Positions 24,813 through 33,578 of a stretch of 64,000 nt of DNA are shown here, one piece after another; within the stretch, counting starts at the first letter, position 1; each line of letters starts with the position of its first letter. This DNA is from Lentzea albidocapillata (GTDB lineage: Bacteria; Actinomycetota; Actinomycetes; Mycobacteriales; Pseudonocardiaceae). The DNA is taken from assembly GCF_000719115.1 (NCBI RefSeq), contig NZ_JOEA01000025.1, forward strand, positions 1 through 64,000, given 5' to 3'. The notes under the pieces were generated by a model that saw nothing but the letters and a program-made list of their open reading frames with translations, searched no databases and was not told the origin of the DNA. Position numbers and translations under genes: made by a program.

Positions 24813-26704
24813 CGCTGGATCCCTTCGGTGGCATGGTCGTCGATGTCTTCTCCGGCTTGGAACCGCCGCGCCTGGAGGTGGTACAGACCGGCGTACCGCC
24901 CGCCTTGGTCCAGCAGGCTCTTGTGGGTGCCGTCTTCCACGACCCGGCCATGCTCGAGAACCACGATGCGGTCCGCGTGCCGGATGCTCGAGAACCTGTG
25001 CGAGATCAGCAGTGTTGTTCGCCCCCTGGCGTCGGCGATGAACTCCTCGTAGAAGGCCGCCTCGGCCCGTACGTCCAGCGCCGATGTCGGCTCGTCCAGG
25101 ACGAGCAGCTGCGCTCCGTGGTCCACGGCGTACAGGGCGCGAGCGATCGCGATCCGCTGCCACTGGCCTCCGGACAGCTCGGCTCCTTCCACGTACTGGC
25201 GCGACAGCAGGGTCCCGATGCCGTGCGGCAGCTTCGCGATCGCCTTGCCGATACCAGCCGTGTGAGCGGCCGCGGCCACCCGTCCGGGATCGGCCGGCTG
25301 CTCGACGGCACCGAATGCGATGTTGTCCGCGACGGACAGTTCGTAGCGGTTGAAGTCCTGGAAAATGACTGCGATCTTGCGCCGCCACGCGTCGACGTCC
25401 AGCGACGCGATGGCCCGGCCGTCGGCCAGGATCGCACCGCTCGTCGGCTCGTACAGGCGAGACAGCAGCTTCACCAGGGTCGTCTTCCCAGAGCCGTTCA
25501 GACCGACCAGAGCCGTGCACTGCCCGGCGTGGATGGTCAGATCGAGTCCGTCGAGCACCAGGCGCTCGCTGCCGGGGTAGGCGAACGACACGTTGTCGAA
25601 CCGAATTCCGCCGCGGAGCAGCCCGGCTGGTTCGGCAGTCTCTGCGGACTGAGCTTCTGGGGCGTCGAGCGCCGCGGCGGCCTCCTGAAACCGGTGCAGC
25701 GCGCTCACCGACTGCATGCCGAACTGCGTGCCGTTGTCCGACTCGTGGTAGAACTCGCCGAGGGAGAGCACCCCGAGCGTCGCCTGGACCCCGAGAACCA
25801 AGTGGGTCAGGGAAAACTGACCGGCGGCTGCCGCCCGCAGCATCCAGGTGAGCACCAGCGCAGCCATGACCACGCCGAAGACGGTCCGCCACGCAAAAGC
25901 GGCTCCGTTGGCCTTCCTGCGTTCGCGCCACACCGGGCGCAGCGCGGCCAGCGCGCTAGCTCGATATCGGTCCGCGAGCCATCCGGTCAACCCGAACACC
26001 CGCGTCTCCTTGGCGGCGCTCGGCCCGATGCCCAGTTCACGGAAGTACATCGACTCACGGCGCAGCGGGCCCATCACCGGGCGCAGTCGGGTGTAGATCC
26101 GAACCACTGCCCGGTGCCCCACCCGAAAAGTCATCGTGACCAGACAGACCACGGCCGCGGCCCACCACGAAACGGCGACCCCCAGCAGGACCGTGTACGC
26201 GGCCAGTTGCACGTACTTGACCACCAACGCCACCGTGCCCGCCGCCGCGTCACCTGGGGTGCGGCCACGCTCCAGCTGCTCCGCCGCCAGCCACAGGTCG
26301 CCTGCTGCCTTGTCGTCCTCAAGCCCGGCGATCCCCGCACCCCGCAGTGACGCCGCCAGGATCTGATCGTGGAACTCGCCGTCGACCTGGTGCTTCAAGA
26401 TCCGCCCGAGCGAAACCGACAGCGGTGCCAGCAGCTGCTGAACGAACAGCAGGCCAGCGGACGCCACGAACGCCGCAACCAGCGAACCCCACGCCGGCGA
26501 CCCGAGCCCGCCGACGACCGCGGCCGGCGTGCTGCCGACCACGATGCTCGAGGCGATCATGAAGCCGCTGGGGAGCACACCGACCAGCACGTTCAACAGC
26601 GCGAGCCAGATCGCCAGCGGACCGGCCACTCCACGCAGCTCCCGCAGGAGGTACAGCCGCGGCTCAATTCGTTCTTCTTTGTACGTGCGCCACCACCGCT
26701 GCAC
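24809..26704 (-). CDS. ABC transporter half-exporter (permease-ATPase), cluster gene
   Basis: A 631-residue permease-ATPase. The membrane domain begins after a charged start (WRTYKEERIEPRLYLLRELR) and contains LAIWLALLNVLVGVLPSGFM. The ATPase has Walker A GLNGSGKTTLVKLL, signature LSGGQWQRIAIARAL, Walker B LLVLDEPTSALDVR and switch His in LLISHRFSSI. It starts two bases after the Gfo/Idh/MocA gene and overlaps the second half-exporter, so it belongs to the operon. Both carry complete ATP sites. Confidence 0.9.
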   Translation of the reverse strand: MQRWWRTYKEERIEPRLYLLRELRGVAGPLAIWLALLNVLVGVLPSGFMIASSIVVGSTPAAVVGGLGSPAWGSLVAAFVASAGLLFVQQLLAPLSVSLGRILKHQVDGEFHDQILAASLRGAGIAGLEDDKAAGDLWLAAEQLERGRTPGDAAAGTVALVVKYVQLAAYTVLLGVAVSWWAAAVVCLVTMTFRVGHRAVVRIYTRLRPVMGPLRRESMYFRELGIGPSAAKETRVFGLTGWLADRYRASALAALRPVWRERRKANGAAFAWRTVFGVVMAALVLTWMLRAAAAGQFSLTHLVLGVQATLGVLSLGEFYHESDNGTQFGMQSVSALHRFQEAAAALDAPEAQSAETAEPAGLLRGGIRFDNVSFAYPGSERLVLDGLDLTIHAGQCTALVGLNGSGKTTLVKLLSRLYEPTSGAILADGRAIASLDVDAWRRKIAVIFQDFNRYELSVADNIAFGAVEQPADPGRVAAAAHTAGIGKAIAKLPHGIGTLLSRQYVEGAELSGGQWQRIAIARALYAVDHGAQLLVLDEPTSALDVRAEAAFYEEFIADARGRTTLLISHRFSSIRHADRIVVLEHGRVVEDGTHKSLLDQGGRYAGLYHLQARRFQAGEDIDDHATEGIQR

Positions 26705-26706
26705 GC

Positions 26707-27600
26707 TCAGATCCCCGCCATCGAGCTGCGAAGCTGCTTCTCAGCCTCGGCCAGAATCTGAACGGTGTCCTTGGCGGAGCGCGCATCGCACGGGTGGGTG
26801 CGCCGGCGTAAAGCCGCCACAGCGGCGAGTTCTGCGGCCGCGACCCGCAGCGACTGCCTGGGATCGACCGAGCTGACCGGCATGGTCGAACGGCCGGACG
26901 GGCCCCACAGGAAGAGATCAGGCCCAGATGCCGGCTTGGGCGCGCTCAGCGTCATCGTGGCTGTCGACGACGCGCCCGTCACGTGCTGGAGCACCAGGTA
27001 ACTCACCTCGCCACCGCCCGGCACAGCGGTCACCGAGGTCACCGGGCCGAGGCACGCCCCCAGCATGTCGACCAGGTGCGGGCCGACGTCCCACAGCGCG
27101 CCCGTCTCCTGTCGCCACGGTGTGTTGAACGGCGAGCCGGGCCGCAGCGCCGTCGCCAGCCAGAGCGCGGCACCGCCGGCCCAGCCGCCTCCCGGCTCCT
27201 GCTTCTCGGCGAGCCAGGCGCGGATGTCGGGGTTGAAGCGCCAGGTGAAGAAGACCACCGAGGCGACACCCGCGTCATCGATGGCCGAGACGAGTGCATC
27301 CGCGTCCTCCGGAGTCAGCGCGATCGGCTTCTCCAGCAGCAGGTGCTTGCCCGCCTGCGCGGCGCGGATCGCCAAGGACGGCTGAGCGCGCGGCGAGACC
27401 GCGAACGCGACGGCGTCGACCGCGTCCAGGAACGCGTCGAAGTCGGTGAACGCGACCGCACCGTGCGCCGCCGCGAGTTCAGCGGCGGCATCGGGATTGC
27501 GCCCCCAGACGGCGTCCAAGGTCGAGCCGGGAGTGGAGGCGAGAGCGGGCGCGTGCGTGAAGTTCGCCCAGAAACCAGTACCAATCAGGCCGAAGCGCAT
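26707..27600 (-). CDS. Gfo/Idh/MocA-family oxidoreductase, cluster gene
   Basis: A 297-residue NAD(P)-dependent sugar or cyclitol dehydrogenase-type protein. Rossmann start MRFGLIGTGFWANFTHAPAL; the conserved EKP motif is in HLLLEKPIALTPEDADALVS; the active-site His region is GALWDVGPHLVDMLGACLG. Family members oxidise or reduce sugar carbons or act in sugar modification, including antibiotic sugars. With the GMC oxidoreductase beside it, it points to oxidative tailoring of a sugar or inositol unit. Confidence 0.9.
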   Translation of the reverse strand: MRFGLIGTGFWANFTHAPALASTPGSTLDAVWGRNPDAAAELAAAHGAVAFTDFDAFLDAVDAVAFAVSPRAQPSLAIRAAQAGKHLLLEKPIALTPEDADALVSAIDDAGVASVVFFTWRFNPDIRAWLAEKQEPGGGWAGGAALWLATALRPGSPFNTPWRQETGALWDVGPHLVDMLGACLGPVTSVTAVPGGGEVSYLVLQHVTGASSTATMTLSAPKPASGPDLFLWGPSGRSTMPVSSVDPRQSLRVAAAELAAVAALRRRTHPCDARSAKDTVQILAEAEKQLRSSMAGI

Positions 27601-27611
27601 GTCGGTCCTTC

Positions 27612-29163
27612 CTAGCTCAGCCGCTCGAGGAGGTGCTCGCCGACTCTGAGGGCGTTGGCCATGACGGTCAGCGCGGGATTCACAGCGCCCATGCTCGGCA
27701 GGAAGCTCGCGTCGGCGACGTACAGGTTGTCCAGTTCGTGCGCCTTGCAGTTCAGGTCGAGCACCGAGGTCGCAGGGTCTGCGCCGAACCGGCAGGTGCC
27801 CGCTTGGTGCGCCACGCCCGCGATCGGGTTGGCTTTGTGCCGGAAGAAGTTCTTGTCGAGCACACGGTCGGCGGTGAGGCCGATGCGGCTCATGGCCGTC
27901 GTCAGCTCACGGCGGAGTCCGTCGGTCTCGGGCTGGTTCGTCAGCCGGTAGGCCAGGTGGATGTTTCCGTCCCGATCGACGGTGACCCTGTTTCCGGGTC
28001 TCGGCAGGTCCTCGGTGGTCAGCCAGAAGTCGACGGCGTGGCCGGCGATCTCTGCCGGGTTGAGCCGCAACCCGAGCGTCGACAACAACGGATCCGCGCG
28101 TCTGGTCACCATGCTGGACTTGCCGACCATCTGGATGTTTCCCAGCGGCCACGGCCTGCCATCACCGGCGAAGTAGAAGTCGTTCAGCCCCAAGGTCTTC
28201 TGGAACGCCGAGTTGTTGGGCTCCTTGGCGATCACCACCACGGGCTCGCTGTTGTGCAGCATGAGGTTCCGGCCAACCTGGTCGGAACGGTTGGCCAGGC
28301 CGGCGGGGTGAGCTCCGGACGCCGAACTCAGCAGGATGCGGGCGGTGTTGACCGCGCCTGCCGCAAGCACCACGATGTCGCCGCTGTACGTCACGGTCTC
28401 CCCCGCGCGCGAGACGACCACTCCGGTCACGGTCTTGCCGGAAGAGTCGGTGGTCAGGCGCCGCACCTCGGCGTCGACCACGAGGGTGACGTTGTCGAGG
28501 TCGAGAACGGGCCGGACACCGATGACCTCCGCGTCCGCTTTGGCGTGCAGCAGGCAGGGGAAACCGTCGCAGGTGCTGCATCGGATGCATGCGCTCTTCG
28601 GCCGGTTGGCCTCGTCGAGCAGGATGCCGCACGGGGCAGAGAACGGGTGGTACCCAGCTCGCTCCAGATCGTCACTGAGCTGCTGGATGCTGTGCTCGTG
28701 GGAGACGGCGGGCCAGGGGTAGTCCTTCGACCAGTGTCCCCCGGGTGGGATCCTCGCCATGCGTGCCGTGCACCTGGTACAGCCACTCCGCCTTGGTGTA
28801 CCAGGGCTCGAAGTCGTCGTAGCCCAGCGGCCAGGCCGGGGACGGCCCGTCGATGTGACGGACTTCGCCGAAGTCACCGGGACGCAGCCGGTACAACGCC
28901 GCACCGTACATCTTGGTGGCGCCACCGACGAAGTAGTAGACCTTGGGCTGGAACGGGCGTCCTTCGTCGTCGTACCAGGTGTCCCGCGAGACGTACCGGC
29001 CGTTGGCGCGAACCTCGTGCGGGTCCCAGTTCTCCCTCTCGCGCGGCAGGAAATCACCGCGCTCCAGCAGCAGAATGCGCTTTCCGGCGTGTCCAAGAAC
29101 ATTGGCGAGTGTTCCACCGCCGGCGCCGGTACCGATGATGATGACGTCGTAGTGTTCGCTCAC
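27612..29163 (-). CDS. GMC-family flavin oxidoreductase with one frameshift, cluster gene
   Basis: GTG 29163 (GTGA overlap with GT8) starts SEHYDVIIIGTGAGGGTLAN, the FAD-binding glycine motif, then YVSRDTWYDDEGRPFQPK and VGGATKMYGAALYRL. At a C5 run (28738-28742) the frame changes and continues HWSKDYPWPAVSHEHSIQQL, IRCSTCDGFPCLLHAKADAE, ending AHQAGTCRFGADP and GAVNPALTVMANALRVGEHL, the GMC C-terminal His/Asn region. Removing one C gives about 516 continuous residues. It probably oxidises a sugar hydroxyl with FAD. Homopolymer error or a real frameshift cannot be told apart here. Confidence 0.82.
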
Positions 29164-30029
29164 GTCCGGATCGCATCCCAGGCGGAGAGCTGGAAGTGGC
29201 GGTACAGGTCGCGCAGCTCGGAAGCCGGGTAGTTGTCCTGCCAGGGTTTCTTGCGACCGGCGAAGTGGATGACGGCCGCGCTCTTCTCGTCCTCGATGAG
29301 TCCGGCGAGGGGGTTGACGTGCTCGGCCGGGTGGACGTATTCGGGTCCGCGGGGGGACATCGCGAAGGTGTTCCAGCGGGACTCGATTCGGTGCCAGTCG
29401 CCGTCGGCGGCGTAGTTGAGCGCGTCCTGGTCGTAGAAGTGCACCTTGTCGGGGTGTTCGGCCAGGAACTCGCGCGCCCGCTCGAACAGGCGGGAGCCGC
29501 GGATCCGGGCGAGATCCAGGAGCATGACACCGCTGTTGAAGTAGGCGCGGCCTTCGGGGAGGCCGAGCGCCTTCCACCCCGGCATCCCGGGGCCGTGCCC
29601 GATCAGCGGGCTGATCGGATCGCGTGCCGCTCCGATCGGATGGCCGCCCAGATCGCGGACGAGCAGCGGTCGCAGGTCCCCGAGCACCAGTGTGTCGACA
29701 TCCATGTACAGAACCCGTGGCTCGTCCTCGATCACGTCGGGAATGGTCATGCGTGCGTAGATGGCCCTGCTGTACCAGGCGCCGATGGGCAGGTCTGGAT
29801 CGGCGTCGGGAATGGAGCGGATCTCGACCAGCAGGCCCAGGCTCTCGGCGTCGCGTAGAATCGATGCCGTGTTCTCGGGCGCGAGTCCCTGGTCCAGGAC
29901 GACGAGCCTCAGTTCGTCTACATCCGGTCCGTGCGCCACCGCTATGGACCGCATCAGAGTGCGCAAAGGCTCTACGTAAACGTCGTCGATCGCGCAAACG
30001 ATCGGCGCCAAAGGTGTTGCCACGTTCAC
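29160..30029 (-). CDS. GT8-family glycosyltransferase, cluster gene A
   Basis: A 289-residue retaining GT-A transferase, LPS glucosyl/galactosyltransferase type. Features: PIVCAIDDVYVEPLRTLMRS at the nucleotide-binding start, DxD metal motif in VLYMDVDTLVLGDLRPLL, AYFNSGVMLLDLARIR, FYDQDALNYAADGDW, and the C-terminal HFAGRKKPWQDN. The donor is a UDP-sugar by family knowledge. It is a paralogue of the protein at 35249-36157; the two may add different sugars. Lies ten bases after the GT92/GT2-like gene. Confidence 0.92.
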   Translation of the reverse strand: MNVATPLAPIVCAIDDVYVEPLRTLMRSIAVAHGPDVDELRLVVLDQGLAPENTASILRDAESLGLLVEIRSIPDADPDLPIGAWYSRAIYARMTIPDVIEDEPRVLYMDVDTLVLGDLRPLLVRDLGGHPIGAARDPISPLIGHGPGMPGWKALGLPEGRAYFNSGVMLLDLARIRGSRLFERAREFLAEHPDKVHFYDQDALNYAADGDWHRIESRWNTFAMSPRGPEYVHPAEHVNPLAGLIEDEKSAAVIHFAGRKKPWQDNYPASELRDLYRHFQLSAWDAIRT

Positions 30030-30039
30030 TCCGTCTCAC

Positions 30040-30933
30040 TCACTGCCTTTTCCGGGCCGCCCGGCGCTCGCGCGCTTCGTCATCCCGGCTTCGGTAGACT
30101 GAAAAGATGCGCTCGGCCGCGTCAGGCCAGTCCGGGTACTTCGAATAGTTCGCGTCGCAAGAATGGAAGGCGAAGCGACTGTCCCGGACATCGATCCTTC
30201 CGTCGTGATCCCTGAGGTACTGGAGGAAGGCCTCGGACTCGCCGACGACAGAATGGTGAAGCAGCTTCCACTTCCCCGAGGAGTACGCTTCCGCCCGCTC
30301 CTCCAGGCGATCTCTCACCGACAACGTCCACTTGAAGTGGTGCACTTGGGCACAGAGATCGCCGATCGGCGCAGCCTTCCCAGTCCAAGCCCTGTGCTGG
30401 CCGTAGTCGAGTTCCACAGAGCCGCGAGCGATCGTCACCTTGGTCGGCCGCCCGTTCAGCAAGGGGAACGTGAGCAGTCCCGCCAGGGGAAACTGGTCCC
30501 ACAGTGAGCGGCGTCCGACCGGTTCCACAGCCGTGAGCCGGCCGTCTTCACTGACGCGATCGAGAAAAGCGCCGGTCACGTAGTCGTAGCCGTCCTCCTC
30601 ACACAGCGCGATGACATCCGTCAAACTGCGGTCGTAGACGTGAAACTCGTCAAGATCCGCGATGACCCACCAGTCATCAGGATGTTGCAGCATCAGCCCC
30701 CGGATGAGCTTCGCGTTCAGGTCTTCATGCCAGGGTCCGATTTCGATGCGGTCGAATTCGAGTCCGAAATCCGCCATGGCCGAGACGGACTGACGGAGAG
30801 CCGGGTCTTGCTGGTCCGCCACGTGGCGGACGATATGGAAGGATTCGATCCCCATGGCGGCGTAGTGCGCCAATGAGTATGGCAGCAGAGAAACGTCTCC
30901 ACCCACTACCGAGACAAGCCGAACAGTCATCAT
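30040..30933 (-). CDS. GT92/GT2-like glycosyltransferase, cluster gene
   Basis: A 297-residue protein starting MTVRLVSVVGGDVSLLPYSL with the pattern of GT-A enzymes of the Glyco_transf_2_4/GT92 kind: LAHYAAMGIESFHIVRHVAD, a DxD-like WWVIADLDEFHVYD, and QVHHFKWTLSVRDRLEERAE. No membrane segment is seen, so it acts in the cytosol. ATGA overlap with the HpaB-type gene. Donor and acceptor unknown. It is the third sugar transferase in the operon, suggesting a trisaccharide or multiply glycosylated product. Confidence 0.75.
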   Translation of the reverse strand: MMTVRLVSVVGGDVSLLPYSLAHYAAMGIESFHIVRHVADQQDPALRQSVSAMADFGLEFDRIEIGPWHEDLNAKLIRGLMLQHPDDWWVIADLDEFHVYDRSLTDVIALCEEDGYDYVTGAFLDRVSEDGRLTAVEPVGRRSLWDQFPLAGLLTFPLLNGRPTKVTIARGSVELDYGQHRAWTGKAAPIGDLCAQVHHFKWTLSVRDRLEERAEAYSSGKWKLLHHSVVGESEAFLQYLRDHDGRIDVRDSRFAFHSCDANYSKYPDWPDAAERIFSVYRSRDDEARERRAARKRQ

Positions 30934-32369
30934 GACCCTCTCAAAGCATCTTCCAGAATTCCGCCGAGCCGATCTTTGTCATATCGGTCCCATGCTGCCG
31001 AATACGAACGTGACGGATCACCCAGGAAGTACTTCTCGAAGAGGACTTGACGGGAGCCGAAAGCCTCACCGACGAGGTCCCAGGCCAGCCGGTAAACACG
31101 TGTCCGTTCGTTGCCGTCCATCGTCGCACCGCGGTAGTACTGACCGATCACAGCCGCAAGCGGGCCCTCCAGATCCGCGGAGGTGGGCGTCATGAACAAG
31201 CCTGAGGCCGACAGGTCTCGCAGCGTGTCGACAGCGGAGGCATACACGTCCTTGCTGACGCGAAGTCCTGCCAGAACCGGTTCGGTGGCGGGCACCCACA
31301 TTCCCCAGTCCGTGGTGAAGGCGTCGGCCTCGGCCGCTCTCAGGCAGGCTTTGGTGACGTCGAGGCCGGTGACTATTTCACCGAGTCTGCGGCGCGGCTC
31401 ATCGGCTTTCGACAGCCCCGTGCTTTCGACGACGGCGGCCGCGGTCGCCAGGACGAGCTCGATCTTCACCGCACGTCGTGCGAGCACCTGCTGCCCCACG
31501 TGCTCGTTGAAATGGGTGGCGACCTTGAAGTTCCGGTCCAGTTCGACGTCTCGGTAGACGAAGACCCGCTCCCACGGAACGACCAGATCTTCGAAGATGG
31601 CTACGCAGTCCATCTCGTCGAAGCGCGAGGCGAGAGGATGGTCGACACTTCCCTTGCGGGTGAACGGTTCCCGGCAGACCAGCTGCAACCCCGGGGTGTC
31701 CAGCGGGATCGCGAAGGAGATGGAGTAGTCCTCCTCCCCCACCTCCAGAGGGCGGCCGGCGCCGAACACCAGAAGCTCATCGGCGAGCGGCGCGAGCGTT
31801 GCCAGGCTCCGCATGCCCCGGACGATCGGACCCGAATCCGTCTCTCCGACGATCCGCAGAGGGGTGGCGACACTGCCGCCCTGCCCGGAGACCGTCTTGC
31901 TCTTGTCCGTACGCGGACCCGCGAACGTGTGGGACAGGCACAGGTCACGTCGTCGTGCGTCCTCGTGATACCGGACCAGGTTCTCCGCGAACCCCTTGTT
32001 GTCCCGGGCCGAGAAGAACTTCTGGTTCGCCGCGAAGGCTGTCAGGCAGGTCGCCATGTAGTCGGGACTGCGGCCCAGCATCCCCAACGATGCGCGGGCC
32101 CAGACCTCGAAACCTTCGCGACGGGCCACCAACTGCTCTGCCGAGCACGGAGGCATGAAGGCGCGACCACAGCGCTCTCCGTGGTGCTCCACGGAGAGCG
32201 CCGCCCGGCTCGGCAGCTCGTGCTGCAGGTCGTAAAGTTCCGCGATCTCACGAGCGGCAGGCATCAGGCCCTCGTGCGAGGTCACATCGTCGACCGTCGC
32301 ACCGCCCAGCCAGACTCTGCGGCCGTCCTTCAGACGCTGCAGGTATTCCGCGCCCGTTGTGAGGCTCAC
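30930..32369 (-). CDS. HpaB-type FADH2-dependent monooxygenase, cluster gene
   Basis: A 479-residue 4-hydroxyphenylacetate 3-hydroxylase-family oxygenase. Typical features are the start TTGAEYLQRLKDGRRVWLGG, FSARDNKGFAENLVRYHEDA, LPLD-like IPLDTPGLQLVCREPF, VVPWERVFVYRDVEL and GQYYRGATMDGNERTRVYRL. Family members ortho-hydroxylate phenols or act on related substrates using free FADH2 from a separate reductase; no reductase is encoded in the operon. This is the only oxygenase of the cluster and hints at an aromatic or amine precursor. ATGA overlaps on both sides. Confidence 0.9.
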   Translation of the reverse strand: MSLTTGAEYLQRLKDGRRVWLGGATVDDVTSHEGLMPAAREIAELYDLQHELPSRAALSVEHHGERCGRAFMPPCSAEQLVARREGFEVWARASLGMLGRSPDYMATCLTAFAANQKFFSARDNKGFAENLVRYHEDARRRDLCLSHTFAGPRTDKSKTVSGQGGSVATPLRIVGETDSGPIVRGMRSLATLAPLADELLVFGAGRPLEVGEEDYSISFAIPLDTPGLQLVCREPFTRKGSVDHPLASRFDEMDCVAIFEDLVVPWERVFVYRDVELDRNFKVATHFNEHVGQQVLARRAVKIELVLATAAAVVESTGLSKADEPRRRLGEIVTGLDVTKACLRAAEADAFTTDWGMWVPATEPVLAGLRVSKDVYASAVDTLRDLSASGLFMTPTSADLEGPLAAVIGQYYRGATMDGNERTRVYRLAWDLVGEAFGSRQVLFEKYFLGDPSRSYSAAWDRYDKDRLGGILEDALRGS

Positions 32370-32794
32370 GCCTTTTCCTCCACGCCGCCGGCGTCTCCAG
32401 CGCCGCCGTCGAAATCCGGGAGAACGGCCTCGTGGTCCTCCGCCGGAGGGACGGACGGGACGTGGACGACAAGCAGCACGGCGGGCTCTCCACTTGCCTT
32501 GAAACCGTGGGCCGTGCCCGGCGGAAGGTAGAGCGTCGTCCCCGCTTCGATCGCCTTGACCTCGCCGTCGACGTAGGCGGCCGCCGACCCGGACACGACG
32601 TAGACCAACTCCCCCGACAGGGCGTGGCGCGTCACCGGCGCGGGCCTGCCCGGCTGTACCCCGACATAGGACGCTCGCAACCGTGCCTGGCTGGCCGGAA
32701 AGTGGCCGATGGTGCCGAACGGTCGTTCCTGCACGGACAGTTGCCCGGCTTCGGTGGTCCAGATCTTCTCGGTCGTCACGTCTTCGACGGTCAT
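32366..32794 (-). CDS. cupin-domain protein, cluster gene
   Basis: A 142-residue single-domain cupin. The conserved barrel motifs are RPAPVTRHALSGELVYVVSG (His and Glu ligands) and GTTLYLPPGTAHGFKASGEP with a later His. It could be a metal-dependent isomerase, cyclase or small-molecule binder; the sequence alone does not say. The C-terminal tail is acidic and low complexity (DFDGGAGDAGGVEEKA). Shares ATGA with the HpaB-type gene and lies 16 bases after the SDR gene. Confidence 0.8.
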   Translation of the reverse strand: MTVEDVTTEKIWTTEAGQLSVQERPFGTIGHFPASQARLRASYVGVQPGRPAPVTRHALSGELVYVVSGSAAAYVDGEVKAIEAGTTLYLPPGTAHGFKASGEPAVLLVVHVPSVPPAEDHEAVLPDFDGGAGDAGGVEEKA

Positions 32795-32810
32795 TCTGTC
32801 TCTCCCTTGG

Positions 32811-33575
32811 TCAGCGCATCAGATGAGTGCCGGCGACGACCAGGTCCTGGCCCGCGAGCACTTCGTTTTCCGGGTCGAGGAGGAACGCGATGGCGCGCGC
32901 GACATCTGCGGCTTCGACCGCCCGGCCACGGGGCAGGTCCTCCTGCCTCGGTGGTGGTGATGGTCGGCCTTGCCGCTCGAACAGCCGCACCAGCCGCTCT
33001 CGGCCGGCGCGGCCCAGGTCGGTGTCCACGCCGCCCGGACTCACGCAGTTGACCAGAACCGAGTCGCCGATGACCTCGGCTGCCAGACACTGGACCGCGG
33101 CTCTCAGTGCCGCCTTGGTTGCCGCGTACGGGATCATGAACGACCGGGGCCGCAGCGGTGCGAGCGATCCGACCGCCACAATCCGGCCGAACTCGCTTCT
33201 CCGCATTGCCGGCAGGAGGTCCCGGGCGAGTTCGACGAACGCCACGACGTGCAGTTCGAAGAGGTCGCGCAGCACCTGTCCGTCGATGTCCTCCACGGCT
33301 GCCGGCATACCGCCGCCGGCACAGTGGACGAATCCCGTGATCGGAGGGCCTTCGCGGGCTGCCAGCTGCTCACGAAACCGCTGCCGCTCGTCGGGGCTCC
33401 GCAGATCCACCTGATAGGTCGCCGCAGCGGCTCCCGTGCCGGTGACCGGTGTCGTCGGGCCCTTTGTGTGCCCGACGAGGATCAGCTGTTCGCAGGAGTT
33501 CCGCAGGTGCCCGGCGGTGGCCAGGCCGATACCCCGGCTGGCTCCGGTCACCAGAACGGCTCCATGACTGCCCAC
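32811..33575 (-). CDS. short-chain dehydrogenase/reductase, cluster gene
   Basis: A 254-residue classical SDR: cofactor motif VTGASRGIGLATAGHL, catalytic Ser in GRIVAVGSLAPLRPRSFMI and the YxxxK in IPYAATKAALRAAV. The C-terminal LAGQDLVVAGTHLMR is usual for the family. It reduces a ketone or oxidises an alcohol on an intermediate. Only three bases separate it from the ThDP-enzyme gene, so coexpression is certain; paired action on an acyloin or keto product of that enzyme is an attractive inference. Confidence 0.9.
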   Translation of the reverse strand: MGSHGAVLVTGASRGIGLATAGHLRNSCEQLILVGHTKGPTTPVTGTGAAAATYQVDLRSPDERQRFREQLAAREGPPITGFVHCAGGGMPAAVEDIDGQVLRDLFELHVVAFVELARDLLPAMRRSEFGRIVAVGSLAPLRPRSFMIPYAATKAALRAAVQCLAAEVIGDSVLVNCVSPGGVDTDLGRAGRERLVRLFERQGRPSPPPRQEDLPRGRAVEAADVARAIAFLLDPENEVLAGQDLVVAGTHLMR

Positions 33576-33578
33576 GCG

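Noticed and set aside
25932..26704. A 968-codon minus-strand frame that would fuse the two ABC half-exporters
   Set aside because: Its first part is the upstream transporter read out of frame; the second transporter clearly begins at the GTGA overlap at 24812.
27633..29138. 501-codon plus-strand frame antisense to the GMC oxidoreductase
   Set aside because: Mirror of the GMC coding frame; composition and lack of motifs mark it as a shadow.
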